Source: an uncultured Atopobium sp.
GTDB taxonomy: Bacteria; Actinomycetota; Coriobacteriia; Coriobacteriales; Atopobiaceae
Direction: 5' to 3'
Assembly (NCBI GenBank): GCA_937997345.1
Contig: CALKTD010000027.1
Span: 1-64,000 of the forward strand
Length of the DNA stretch: 64,000 bases
Both the position numbers and the translations under genes were made by a program. Shown one piece after another: positions 26,639-35,619 of the stretch. The first letter of the stretch is position 1; each line of letters begins with the position of its first letter. The notes under the pieces were generated by a model. The model had not been told where the DNA came from. It was given only the letters and a program-made list of their open reading frames with translations, and made no database searches.

Positions 26639-29600
26639 TTACTCGCTTCTCAGCGCCTGAACTGGATCGGACTTAGCTGCTCTACCTGCAGGAATAAGGC
26701 CAGCAAGAAGCGTCAGAACAACACTAATCAGAATCAAGATAAGTGCGCCGTTGAGCGGCAAGATTACTAGATTGTCCACGTTAAACATGGCTTTGACCAC
26801 AGCATTTGCGGGCAAAATGAGCAGCTGCGTAATGCCAATGCCCATAACACCAGAGATAAGGCCCTCAATAAACGTCTCAGCATTGAATACGTTGGCAATG
26901 TCTCGCCTGGAAGCACCAATAGAGCGCAGAATACCAATCTCTTTTTTACGCTCAAGGACCGAGATAAACGTGATGATGCCAATCATTATGCTCGAAACAA
27001 CAAGCGAGATGGAAACAAACGCAATCAGCATGGCCGAAATCATATCAACAATCAGCGTAACAGAGCTCATCAGCGCGCCGACAATATCGGTATACGTAAC
27101 TACCTTGGACTCTTCGCCAGCAGCCTTTGCGTCGGCGTTGTACGTATTAAGAATTTCAACAATCTTTTCTTTACTTGCAAAGTCTTTAGGATAAATGTTG
27201 ATTGACGTGGGCTTATTAAGGTCCGCATATCCCATCTTGGTAAGATTTGACTCATACGTTGCGGGTGCTGTGCGCAACATTGACGCAGCAATAGCTGCCA
27301 ACTGCGATGGATCTGCATTGAGTTTGAAGGCACTTGCCAGAATTGACTGATCTACCTGCATAGCATTAGACATATTTGCCGCAACGCCCTGCATTGCTGC
27401 ATTGAGAGCTCCTGCAATCTGATTTTGCATCCTCGAAGCAACCTGCGTCATTACGCTTGTCAACGCAGACTGTACGTATGCGCTCATAGCACGCGTAATA
27501 GCTGTAGAAAGTGCACTTGCAATCTGTGATTGATAAGCGCTCATAAGCCTCTGGGAAACCTCGGCCTGGACGCTTGGAAGGTCTGGATTGGTGCCCAGTT
27601 TATTTGCCAAAGCAGTAACCAACTGTTGCTGCAAGTCATCGGTATCAATTGCAGAAGAAACTGTAGTTACTATCTGCGTGCGTACCTGGTCCGTTGCTAA
27701 GTAATCGGCCATGGTCTTGCCAGGGTTAGCAGCACTCCAAGAATTCCATCCCAGAGCAATGTTGCCCATGAGTGAAGAAATAGCAGCTTGTCCACCTGGT
27801 TTGAAATTAACAGTAATGCCAGAAAGAATCTGCTGAATATCTGCCGCAGAGAGCTCTGGGAAAGCCGCCGCCAACGCAGCTGGATCAAGCGAAGACGTAA
27901 CGGAAGACAGAACATCGCTATCAGACAAATTAAGCTGTGACGGATCAAAAGCAGGTAACTGCACGTCAGAAAGATCAAGCGAGGACATATCTAAGCCAGA
28001 CAGATTAATTGACGAGAAGTTCAGCGCCTGTGGATTAAAGTTGAACGCCGAGGAAAGCGCATTCGAATCAACAGAAATGAGAGAGCCAATAGAAAGTCCC
28101 TCAGAAGTTTGACCGTTCTTCTCGTCCTCAAAGGTTTTACCAGTGAAAACGTCAATATCTGGACGATTCATCTGATCCTGAACAATGGGAGAAGCTGCCG
28201 CATCAGCAATCATTTTCTGAGTCAGTTGCGGCGTGTAGTAAATACCCTCTGAGAGTGCTCCTGTGGTAGTTGGGTCTTTTGCCTGGACAACACCAACAAT
28301 ATGCAGGTCGGGCGCATTAGAAACAAGGTTATTCATGTACGTCTGGTCGTCAGACTTATCCGTCCAGACGCCAAGATTGCCGTCCCAAACATAGCGCTGG
28401 TTGGGCATAACCAACTTAAATGCTGGAGACATCAGCTGCTCATAGGTGTACGTGCTATTAGACTCTTCGATAGTGCCTGATTCTCCACTTGCAATTTTAT
28501 CAACAGTAGAGCGCAGACCAGCGTAATCACGCAGGCCAAGCGTGTACTCCAAAAAGTCATCCATGGTACCGTTTGGACGCAAGACCAGAACAGCCTCATT
28601 CCAAGCAGAAGGCCATCTACCAGCGCGAACTGTATAGCGGTCCTCGTAAATAGAAGGATTGGCTGGAAGCTCATTAAAAAGCGAGGTGCTCGCAAAAGAA
28701 GCAAGCGGACTATATGACGGAATCTTAGGCGACACTTTAGAGAAAGTAACGTCTGGCTGTACCTGAACAGGATCAGAAGAGGTGGAATCCGCACCTGCTG
28801 GCAGGTAAATAAAGGGGCTTACAGAATAACCATACGTAATGGCGCTTGCGTAGGAGTTGATTCCCCCGCCATTGTTGTCGAGAAATGCCTTCAGGCTGGT
28901 CAAATCATTAGAACCAATGCTTTCTGCCTGCATTCCTAGCCTGTTGTTAGTAGGAATAGCGCCTTCAGCAGGTTGATTTTCGAGCTTTGCAGCTTCTGCG
29001 TTTTTCTGATTTTGCGTCATCTCGCTTTGTACATCTTGCGTTTGAGAATCAGCCGAGTCAGAACTGCTTCCGCTTCCAGAAATAAAGGAAGAAATATTAA
29101 CAGACTGCTCAGAAATAGTGAGCGGATACATTGAAAGCGTATCCTCTTCAACCTTCTTGATGTACTCGTTTGTACCATTTGCCAGCGCCAGAATTGCCGC
29201 AATACCAATAATGCCAATAGAACCTGCAAACGCCGTCATAAGCGTGCGACCCTTTTTGGTCATGAGGTTATTAAACGAGAGACCCAGTGCAGTCAGAAGC
29301 GACATCGAGGTCTTGCGAGAAGGCTTGGCTTCTCGACGAGAAACGCTTGCAACATCAAATGGATCTGAATCAGCAGTTACCTGACCATCTGCCAGCTCAA
29401 CAATACGTGTTGCATATTGGTGTGCAAGCTCTGGGTTATGCGTAACCATAATAACTAAACGGTCCTTGGCCACCTCTTTGAGCAAATCCATAACTTGTAC
29501 GGATGTTGAAGAGTCAAGTGCGCCTGTTGGCTCATCTGCCAGTAGAATCTCTGGGTCATTTACGAGCGCACGAGCAATAGCCACGCGCTGCATCTGTCCG

Positions 29601-30031
29601 CCAGAAAGCTGATTTGGGCGCTTATCTGCGTGTGCTTTAAGGCCAACCTTATCAAGCGCTTCAAGTGCGCGTTCGTGACGCTCTGACTTAGAAACGCCAG
29701 AAAGTGTCAATGCAAGTTCAACGTTACTTACCACGCTTTGATGAGGAATAAGGTTATAGGCCTGGAATACAAAACCAATGCGGTTGTTTCTATAGGTATC
29801 CCAGTCTCGCTCTTTGAACTTCTTAGTAGAAATACCATCTACCAGCAAGTCTCCAGAATCAAAGCGATCAAGACCGCCAATAACATTGAGCATAGTGGTC
29901 TTACCTGAACCCGAGGGTCCCAGAACTGCTACAAACTCGTTATCTCTAAAGGCAACGGAAATATGGTCCATTGCAGTTTGTTCAAATCCACCAGTGTTGT
30001 AACGCTTTGAAATACCTTTAAGCTCAAGCAC
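26639..30031 (-). CDS. Fused ABC transporter ATPase-FtsX permease with giant extracellular domain
   Basis: A 1130-residue MacB-like protein. Residues 1-220 are the ABC domain (GPSGSGKTT, LSGGQMQR, LLADEPTGALD). A transmembrane helix lies near 275, then an extracytoplasmic region of roughly 650 residues, rich in Ser/Ala/Gln/Asp in its second half (LSSINLSGLDMSSLDLSDVQLPAF, and helices rich in Ala/Gln/Met), then three FtsX-type helices with the ERKKEIGILRSIGASRRDI coupling loop. Such proteins use ATP to drive periplasm-side or surface-side mechanics, for example antimicrobial peptide export or sensing. The GTG start has AAAGAAG. It is downstream of the small membrane gene at 30079 (47 bp) and probably cotranscribed. 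The size of the outer domain is well above standard MacB (~650 residues). Confidence 0.9.
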   Translation of the reverse strand: MLELKGISKRYNTGGFEQTAMDHISVAFRDNEFVAVLGPSGSGKTTMLNVIGGLDRFDSGDLLVDGISTKKFKERDWDTYRNNRIGFVFQAYNLIPHQSVVSNVELALTLSGVSKSERHERALEALDKVGLKAHADKRPNQLSGGQMQRVAIARALVNDPEILLADEPTGALDSSTSVQVMDLLKEVAKDRLVIMVTHNPELAHQYATRIVELADGQVTADSDPFDVASVSRREAKPSRKTSMSLLTALGLSFNNLMTKKGRTLMTAFAGSIGIIGIAAILALANGTNEYIKKVEEDTLSMYPLTISEQSVNISSFISGSGSSSDSADSQTQDVQSEMTQNQKNAEAAKLENQPAEGAIPTNNRLGMQAESIGSNDLTSLKAFLDNNGGGINSYASAITYGYSVSPFIYLPAGADSTSSDPVQVQPDVTFSKVSPKIPSYSPLASFASTSLFNELPANPSIYEDRYTVRAGRWPSAWNEAVLVLRPNGTMDDFLEYTLGLRDYAGLRSTVDKIASGESGTIEESNSTYTYEQLMSPAFKLVMPNQRYVWDGNLGVWTDKSDDQTYMNNLVSNAPDLHIVGVVQAKDPTTTGALSEGIYYTPQLTQKMIADAAASPIVQDQMNRPDIDVFTGKTFEDEKNGQTSEGLSIGSLISVDSNALSSAFNFNPQALNFSSINLSGLDMSSLDLSDVQLPAFDPSQLNLSDSDVLSSVTSSLDPAALAAAFPELSAADIQQILSGITVNFKPGGQAAISSLMGNIALGWNSWSAANPGKTMADYLATDQVRTQIVTTVSSAIDTDDLQQQLVTALANKLGTNPDLPSVQAEVSQRLMSAYQSQIASALSTAITRAMSAYVQSALTSVMTQVASRMQNQIAGALNAAMQGVAANMSNAMQVDQSILASAFKLNADPSQLAAIAASMLRTAPATYESNLTKMGYADLNKPTSINIYPKDFASKEKIVEILNTYNADAKAAGEESKVVTYTDIVGALMSSVTLIVDMISAMLIAFVSISLVVSSIMIGIITFISVLERKKEIGILRSIGASRRDIANVFNAETFIEGLISGVMGIGITQLLILPANAVVKAMFNVDNLVILPLNGALILILISVVLTLLAGLIPAGRAAKSDPVQALRSE

Positions 30032-30078
30032 GCGTTGCTTCTTTCTTATAGGGCCGCATAGAGCGCTGGAATGTAGCG

Positions 30079-30600
30079 TTAGTTGGCTGTGTCCTCGTTA
30101 GCCGTACTTGTATCAGCTGCATCGGTTTTCTCGCCAGTAGTCTTCTGAGCCACCGCATCCTCAGCAAATGGATCAGCAGTGACGTCCTCAATAACCTTCT
30201 GCTGAGCCCAGCTCAAGCCGTAGAGCAGGCCAAAGAGCGCCCAGAACCATGGAGCATAGAGCATGACAACCATAAGGACTGCAAAAAGTCCTCGAAGCAA
30301 TGCCCAAGGAAGCACTACAATCAGGAAGAAAAAGAATGGCAGCACAAAGAGGACTGCTGCAAGCGCGCGAAGTACAACTGCCACTGTCCTAGTCAGCGAG
30401 AAACCCGTATTGCGTGCAATGAGCAGACCTACCAGGCCAGCAATGCCAAAATACAACATGATTGGCGCAACAAAATAGGAATAGAACAGCGGTGTGGAAG
30501 GGTCTTGAGGCAGCGTTTGACGAAGAACTATCAAAACAATTCCCAAAACCGTTAAACCACCAAGAAATGATGCGTTTCCAATAAAATTATTTTTCGTCAT
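30079..30600 (-). CDS. Hypothetical four-helix membrane protein
   Basis: A 173-residue protein with four predicted transmembrane helices (about 11-27, 40-62, 70-103, 105-130) and an acidic Thr/Ala/Asp-rich cytosolic tail. CAAAGGAG precedes the ATG at 30600. It is the first gene of a pair with the large fused ABC transporter, so it may be an accessory subunit. No family recognised. Confidence 0.7.
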   Translation of the reverse strand: MTKNNFIGNASFLGGLTVLGIVLIVLRQTLPQDPSTPLFYSYFVAPIMLYFGIAGLVGLLIARNTGFSLTRTVAVVLRALAAVLFVLPFFFFLIVVLPWALLRGLFAVLMVVMLYAPWFWALFGLLYGLSWAQQKVIEDVTADPFAEDAVAQKTTGEKTDAADTSTANEDTAN

Positions 30601-30744
30601 AGTTAACTCCTTTGAGAAGGGGTATTAAGTATAGTGTAACTAGTACCTTGTTCCCGACCTTGGCTGTTTCATACGCGAGATGTCGCTAAAACCGCTGTTC
30701 TCCATATGTTTCAGGGTCAAACGTTTGAATTAGAGGAGTTTTTC

Positions 30745-32190
30745 ATGACTGATGCAGAACTCAAAGCAAGCGCTGAGGCGTTTGTTAACGAGCATTGGGA
30801 AGAGATTATTGAGGATATTCGCTATCTTGTGCAGGTAGAGTCCGTAGAGGATCTGTCTCTTGCAGAGCCTGGTAAGCCTTGGGGTCCTAAGTCTTATGAG
30901 GCACTTCACCGCGGTCTTGAGATTGCAAAGCGTCTGGGCCTTGAGACCACAGACGTAGATGGTTACCTGGGCTTTGGTGACCTTCCCGGTGAGTCCGAGA
31001 AGTACCTTGCTACTATCGCTCACTCCGATATTGTTCCTTTGGGCAAGGGTTGGACGGTAGACCCGCTTGACGTTACCCGTCGCGAAGGCTTTATTCTGGG
31101 TCGCGGCGTTCTGGACGACAAAGGTCCTCTGGCCCTCTCCCTCTGGGCAGCTCACTACTTTGTTGAACAGGTTAAAAAGACTGGCAAGAAGCTTCCTTAC
31201 ACCTTGCGCGCCATTGTTGGTAACAACGAAGAGACCGGCATGGGTGACGTCCCTTACTACCTCTCCAAATATCCAGAGCCAGCATTCTGCTTTACTCCAG
31301 ACGCTGAGTTCCCTCTTATTTGCGGCGAGAAGGGCGTGTACCATGCACAGTTCACTTCTCCAAAGATCGCTGGTGTAAACGGCGAGAAGATCGTCGAGCT
31401 TGACGGCGGTACCGTACCTAACGCAATTCCAGGACTTGCAAGCGCACTTGTTCGCGCTGACGCTTCTACCTTGGCTGATACTGATTCCATCAAGGTTGAA
31501 GACGCAGGTATTGAAGATGATGGCACCAAGCTTGCTCGCATTAACGCAACAGGTAAGGGTGGACACGCTTCCATGCCTGAGGGAACTGTCAACGCAATTG
31601 GCCTGCTTGTAACCTACCTGCTTGATAACAACATCTGCGGTGAGGCTGAGCGCGATTTCCTAACCTTCTCGCAGCAACTTTGCTCCACCTCTGATGGTAC
31701 TGGTACTGGCATCCAAAGCTCTGATGACAAGTTTGGTCCTCTGACCTGCATCTCTGGTACCATCCGTACCAAGGGTGATGTCTACGTGCAGACCATTGAC
31801 TCCCGCTATCCAACCTCAACCACCGGCGAGGCAATTACTGCTCGTATGACTGAACTGGGTGCTGAGCATGGCTGCACCTTTGAGGTACTCTCTGATGCAG
31901 TTCCTTTCTACATTAACCCAAGCTCTCCTGAGATTACTACCCTTCTTGATACGTTCCATGAGTATACCGGTAGCGATGAACAGGCGTTTGTTATTGGCGG
32001 CGGTACCTACGCACGTCACTTTAAGCGTGCCGTTGCCTTTGGCCCTTATGACAGCAAGGCTGCAAAAGACCTACCTGAGTGGGTTGGCATGGAGCACGGT
32101 CCTGACGAGGGAGTCTCTGAGGAGTGGCTCAAGCGCGCGCTCAAGATTTACATTGTCAGTATTGCTCGCCTGATGCAACTTGACCTGTAA
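30745..32190 (+). CDS. M20 family dipeptidase (PepV/Sapep-like)
   Basis: A 481-residue cytosolic metal-dependent dipeptidase. The M20 motifs are in order: HSDIVPLGKGW (His-Asp pair), GRGVLDDKGPLAL (metal-bridging Asp), VGNNEETGMGDVPYYL (catalytic Glu-Glu) and a late GGGTYARHFKRAVAFGP. A lid domain interrupts the catalytic domain, as in PepV. TAGAGGAG precedes the ATG at 30745. It releases amino acids from imported dipeptides and fits with the oligopeptide transporter at 50-54 kb. Confidence 0.93.
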   Translation: MTDAELKASAEAFVNEHWEEIIEDIRYLVQVESVEDLSLAEPGKPWGPKSYEALHRGLEIAKRLGLETTDVDGYLGFGDLPGESEKYLATIAHSDIVPLGKGWTVDPLDVTRREGFILGRGVLDDKGPLALSLWAAHYFVEQVKKTGKKLPYTLRAIVGNNEETGMGDVPYYLSKYPEPAFCFTPDAEFPLICGEKGVYHAQFTSPKIAGVNGEKIVELDGGTVPNAIPGLASALVRADASTLADTDSIKVEDAGIEDDGTKLARINATGKGGHASMPEGTVNAIGLLVTYLLDNNICGEAERDFLTFSQQLCSTSDGTGTGIQSSDDKFGPLTCISGTIRTKGDVYVQTIDSRYPTSTTGEAITARMTELGAEHGCTFEVLSDAVPFYINPSSPEITTLLDTFHEYTGSDEQAFVIGGGTYARHFKRAVAFGPYDSKAAKDLPEWVGMEHGPDEGVSEEWLKRALKIYIVSIARLMQLDL

Positions 32191-32244
32191 ATTAATTAAA
32201 CAGCAGAAACGCTAAAACAAAGCCTCTGTATTCCATTTGATTTG

Positions 32245-32284
32245 ACTGCCTCCCATTTCTTGGACATAAGAAATGGGAGGCAGT
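32245..32284. repeat. 40-bp perfect hairpin, copy 1
   Basis: A perfect 17-bp stem: ACTGCCTCCCATTTCTT (32245-32261) with its complement (32268-32284), 6-nt loop. It might terminate the dipeptidase transcript, but there is no T-run. A related copy lies at 32661-32700, and both are followed by a TGCGGG-GATTAT sequence in the same orientation. Confidence 0.9.
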
Positions 32285-32526
32285 TCTTATGCGGGTGATT
32301 ATGATTCTGCAGCGTGTTAGCGTCGGCTTTTAGGCCTGGCCCACAAAATAGCGCAGCTTTGGTAGGTTTTGCCGAAGAATCGACATGTTCCTAATCAAGA
32401 TAGCCAGGCAGCTAGGCGGCCGCACCACCCGATATGCATCTCTATGCATAAACTTCATCTAATATGCTTAAACATGAATAGACTTATATAAGAAATTTAA
32501 CTATCGATAAATTCTGTATCTACGGA

Positions 32527-32655
32527 ACACACCTAAGTCAGATATTCTGCTCAATTGCGGGCATTTTACACACCTAATGACGATAATCTGCATGATTGAG
32601 GTATTTTCAGCGTAATGTATACGTCTTTTTGGCAGAATATCCGACTTAGGTGTGT
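32527..32655. repeat. Three-copy repeat: two direct and one inverted
   Basis: ACACACCTAA begins at 32527 and again at 32568 (41-bp period, similarity extending over about 40 bp). An inverted copy at 32632-32655 matches the first over 23 bp with one mismatch. The pair of outer copies acts like terminal inverted repeats of a 129-bp unit. No coding frame inside. The rest of 32191-32763 holds no gene that I can support. Confidence 0.85.
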
Positions 32656-32660
32656 TTTGA

Positions 32661-32700
32661 ACTGCTTTCTATTTCTCGTGTCCAAGAAATGGGAGGCAGT
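32661..32700. repeat. 40-bp hairpin, copy 2 with G-U substitutions
   Basis: The right arm is identical to that of copy 1; the left arm differs at three stem positions, all C to T, so an RNA transcribed from the + strand would keep pairing through G-U. The loop is the reverse complement type of copy 1 (GTGTCC versus GGACAT). Confidence 0.85.
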
Positions 32701-32763
32701 TCAATTTCTGTGCGGGGGATTATCTTGTACGAGGTCATTTTTAGCAAGATATTGTCTGGACAG

Positions 32764-33573
32764 TTATACACGTTGCAAAATCACATAGCGATTAAGATTA
32801 TTGTCTTTGCCATCAGCGCTGAACTGCGCACAAACGCGCACGCCAGAGCCAAGGTTTACAAGAAGCTCATCAAGCTCCTCTTGCGAGAAGTGATGACAAT
32901 AACGCCAGGTATCCGCCTTATCTTGCCAACCAATCAGATAGTCATGCTCCTCAAGTTCTGATGCATCTATACCCAGCGCACGCAGCCCTTGAGCAGTGGT
33001 TTCTTGAGCTTTAGCAGCAAGTTTTTGGCTGTTCATAAACTGCCAGAAAGAAACGCAGACAAAACCGCCAGGTTTAGTCCTATCTAACAGAGTGCGCAGA
33101 AGCTCGATCCTCTTCTTTGCACCTGGAACATGATGCAAAAAGCCAAACGCAACCACTAAATCACAGGCCGGAACAGTCAGACGGGAAGAAAGCGTGTTAT
33201 CAAGCAGACTCTTTATCACATCTAATTCGATGAATGTTACCTGAGGAGTCTGGGCGTCCGTTTCCCCGCTTTCCACCAGTGGCTTGCAATTATCTACAGC
33301 AAAATACTTTTCAGGGACAATCCCCGGCTCATCGCGTAAAAAGCGAGCAAAGCGCAGGTTGCCGCAACCCACATCAAGTACAGAGGGTTTCTCGCCAGAT
33401 AAAAGCTGAAGCATGGCGTCTAGGCACTTCTGCCACCCCTGCCAAGGCATCTGTCGTGTGGCCGAGAAACTCTGCGTCTGCTGAGCGTAAAACTCAGAGG
33501 TTACGTAGCTCAGCTGCTCAGCGGTAGATGTGCTGATAGATTGCATATATGTTCTGTTTGAAGAAGTTTCCAT
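32764..33573 (-). CDS. SAM-dependent methyltransferase, Trm9-like
   Basis: A 269-residue class I methyltransferase: motif I VLDVGCGNLRFARFL near 66, the acidic end of strand 2 in FAVDN, and VVAFGFLHHVP with KPGGFVCVSFWQF. The C-terminal part (DYLIGWQDKADTWRYCHHFSQEELDELLVNLG) recalls Trm9/ALKBH8 methyltransferases, which convert cm5U to mcm5U at tRNA wobble uridines. Its divergent neighbour, 68 bp away, is Elp3, which makes cm5U; the pairing is the strongest support for the role. Alternative starts are the ATG at 33573 and one at 33546. It could also be a generic methyltransferase. Confidence 0.72.
   Translation of the reverse strand: METSSNRTYMQSISTSTAEQLSYVTSEFYAQQTQSFSATRQMPWQGWQKCLDAMLQLLSGEKPSVLDVGCGNLRFARFLRDEPGIVPEKYFAVDNCKPLVESGETDAQTPQVTFIELDVIKSLLDNTLSSRLTVPACDLVVAFGFLHHVPGAKKRIELLRTLLDRTKPGGFVCVSFWQFMNSQKLAAKAQETTAQGLRALGIDASELEEHDYLIGWQDKADTWRYCHHFSQEELDELLVNLGSGVRVCAQFSADGKDNNLNRYVILQRV
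33389..33396 (-). repeat. GGCGAGAA dispersed octamer
   Basis: One of about 33 copies, here in the Trm9-like gene as Gly-Glu-Lys, followed by ACCCT so it is one base short of the full 13-mer. Confidence 0.7.
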
Positions 33574-33641
33574 ACAGAGATTTTACGTCATCGCCTTGCT
33601 CCCAAAGGTCAGAAGCTCACCTTATTGCCTATACTGTTTGT

Positions 33642-35495
33642 ATGGATGAACTCATTTTGGACATATTGAAGCAGCTCAGAGATGGCTCACAAGGTGCTCT
33701 TGATACACATCAGCTTGAGATGCTCATTAACTCGCACAACAGCGGAATTGACTCCAGCGCCCACAGTACAGAGCGCGAGAAACTTATCCCCAAGCGAGCG
33801 ATTCTTCCCTATTTTTTGCAGGTCAAGCAGAATAATGATGAGTTGTGGCAATCGTGGAATGTAACGCCTGAGCTGGAAGAAAGGTTTATCCACTCCGTGC
33901 GCATGAAGCCTCGCCGTACCGCTTCTGGCGTGGCTACTATTACCGTAATCACCAGGCCTCACACATGTTCGAGTAATTGCATCTATTGCCCGTGCGATCT
34001 ACGTATGCCTAAAAGCTACCTTGCTAACGAGCCTGCCTGCCAGCGCGCTGAACTCACGTTTTTTGATCCATACGTCCAGGTTGCAGCCCGCCTTCAGGCA
34101 CTCCATCAAATGGGACACTCAACCGACAAAGTAGAGCTTATTGTGCTTGGTGGCACCTGGAGCGATTATCCAGAGAGCTACCAGTACTGGTTTATCAAAG
34201 ATCTCTTCCGTGCACTCAACGAGTGGCCAAACTCTCCTAATCACATCAAGGAGCGCCTGAATTGGTACACCTCGTTTGGCTTGCAGAACTCTGAAGAAGC
34301 ACTTTCTTCTTTTGTTGCTGAACAGCAGGCGGCGGTCTTTGATGACACTGCCACGTATAACCAGGCTTTTCATAAGCTCTACGACACTAGTCAGCCTCAC
34401 CAAAGCGCATGGTCTCAGATGCAAAGTACCTATGATGAGCTGGTGGAGCAACAACACGTTAATGAAACAGCTGCTGCTCGCGTAGTTGGCCTTGTAATAG
34501 AAACCAGACCCGACACTATTACGCCGGATAACCTACGCATGTTTAGGCAGCTTGGATGTACCAAAATTCAAATTGGCATTCAGAGCACGCGCCAAGAAAT
34601 TCTTGACGCAAACCAGCGTCAGATGAGTGTTGCCCAGATCAAACGAGCCTTCTCGCTGATTCGCTTGTACGGATTTAAAATCCACTCTCACCTGATGGTC
34701 AATCTTCTTGGAGCAACTCCTGAAGCAGACAAACAGGACTTTAAAACGTTTGTTACCGATCCAGGATTTCTCCCTGACGAGATTAAGCTCTACCCCTGTG
34801 CCCTGGTGTCTGGAACGCAACTAGTTCAAAAATACCGCGAGGATGCATGGCAACCATACGCCAAAGATGAGCTGGTAGACGTGCTTGTTCAAGACGTGCT
34901 TGCAACGCCTCCATACGTGCGTATTTCTCGCATGATTAGAGACATTAGCGCCACCGATATTCTGGTGGGAAACAAACATACCAACCTTCGTCAGATGGTT
35001 GAGCAGGAACTTACCTCTGAAGATGTTGCAAGCCGCGTGCAGGAGATTCGCTTTAGAGAGATTAACCAGCAGCAGGTAAGTGCCGCAGAACTTACCCTTC
35101 AAGACTTTGTTTACACTACCGCAGTCAGTGACGAGCACTTCCTGCAATGGGTAACCGCTGACAATAAAATCGCAGGTTTCTGTAGGCTTTCACTTCCCCA
35201 CTGGGATAAACTGACCGCTGGCGCATGTGATGTTATCGCCAATGAGCTGCTGGTACAGCCAGGTCAGGCCATGATCAGAGAGCTCCACGTGTACGGACAG
35301 GCGCTTTCGCTGGGCTCAGAAGGAATGTCTGCTCAACACCAGGGCTTGGGCCAAAAGCTTCTCGCCAAAGCTTCCTCTATCGCAGCTGAGGCGGGTTATA
35401 CCAGTCTTAACGTTATAAGCTCAATTGGAACGCGCGCTTACTATCGTACGCAAGGCTTTAGCGATGCAGGTCTCTACCAGCAAAAAGTTCTGTAA
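33642..35495 (+). CDS. elp3: Elp3-like tRNA U34 carboxymethyltransferase (radical SAM + GNAT)
   Basis: A 617-residue protein with an N-terminal helical region, a radical SAM domain whose cluster cysteines are C109, C113 and C116 (RPHTCSSNCIYCP), GGTWSDYP, the late IETRPDTI and TKIQIGIQST motifs, and a C-terminal GNAT acetyltransferase domain (IRELHVYGQ ... QHQGLGQKLL ... VISSIGTRAYYRTQGF). This domain order is diagnostic of Elp3, the catalytic subunit that builds 5-carboxymethyluridine on tRNA wobble U. The cysteine spacing CX3CX2C differs from the wider spacing I recall for archaeal/eukaryotic Elp3. There is no Shine-Dalgarno; a TATACT box at 33630-33635 ends six bases before the ATG, so a leaderless message is possible. 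No other Elongator subunits are nearby. Confidence 0.9.
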   Translation: MDELILDILKQLRDGSQGALDTHQLEMLINSHNSGIDSSAHSTEREKLIPKRAILPYFLQVKQNNDELWQSWNVTPELEERFIHSVRMKPRRTASGVATITVITRPHTCSSNCIYCPCDLRMPKSYLANEPACQRAELTFFDPYVQVAARLQALHQMGHSTDKVELIVLGGTWSDYPESYQYWFIKDLFRALNEWPNSPNHIKERLNWYTSFGLQNSEEALSSFVAEQQAAVFDDTATYNQAFHKLYDTSQPHQSAWSQMQSTYDELVEQQHVNETAAARVVGLVIETRPDTITPDNLRMFRQLGCTKIQIGIQSTRQEILDANQRQMSVAQIKRAFSLIRLYGFKIHSHLMVNLLGATPEADKQDFKTFVTDPGFLPDEIKLYPCALVSGTQLVQKYREDAWQPYAKDELVDVLVQDVLATPPYVRISRMIRDISATDILVGNKHTNLRQMVEQELTSEDVASRVQEIRFREINQQQVSAAELTLQDFVYTTAVSDEHFLQWVTADNKIAGFCRLSLPHWDKLTAGACDVIANELLVQPGQAMIRELHVYGQALSLGSEGMSAQHQGLGQKLLAKASSIAAEAGYTSLNVISSIGTRAYYRTQGFSDAGLYQQKVL

Positions 35496-35544
35496 AAGGT
35501 AGCCTTGTACTTCTAAACTAGTTATATGTGTCCACTTTAAAAAT

Positions 35545-35581
35545 CAAAAAATGCCGAGAAGACCGTTGATCTTCTCGGCAT
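35545..35581 (-). terminator. Terminator of the ahp operon, GCCGAGAA type
   Basis: An 11-bp stem ATGCCGAGAAG with CTTCTCGGCAT, and a T-run on the minus strand. The stem is made of two inverted copies of the GCCGAGAA variant of the dispersed motif. May also stop elp3 from the left. Confidence 0.9.
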
Positions 35582-35619
35582 ATTCATGAGCGTTGCCCTC
35601 TCCTTGACGCGAATGAATT

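Noticed and set aside
32245..32284. Rho-independent terminator of the dipeptidase gene
   Set aside because: The stem is strong but no T-run follows on either strand; kept as a repeat, with termination only possible.
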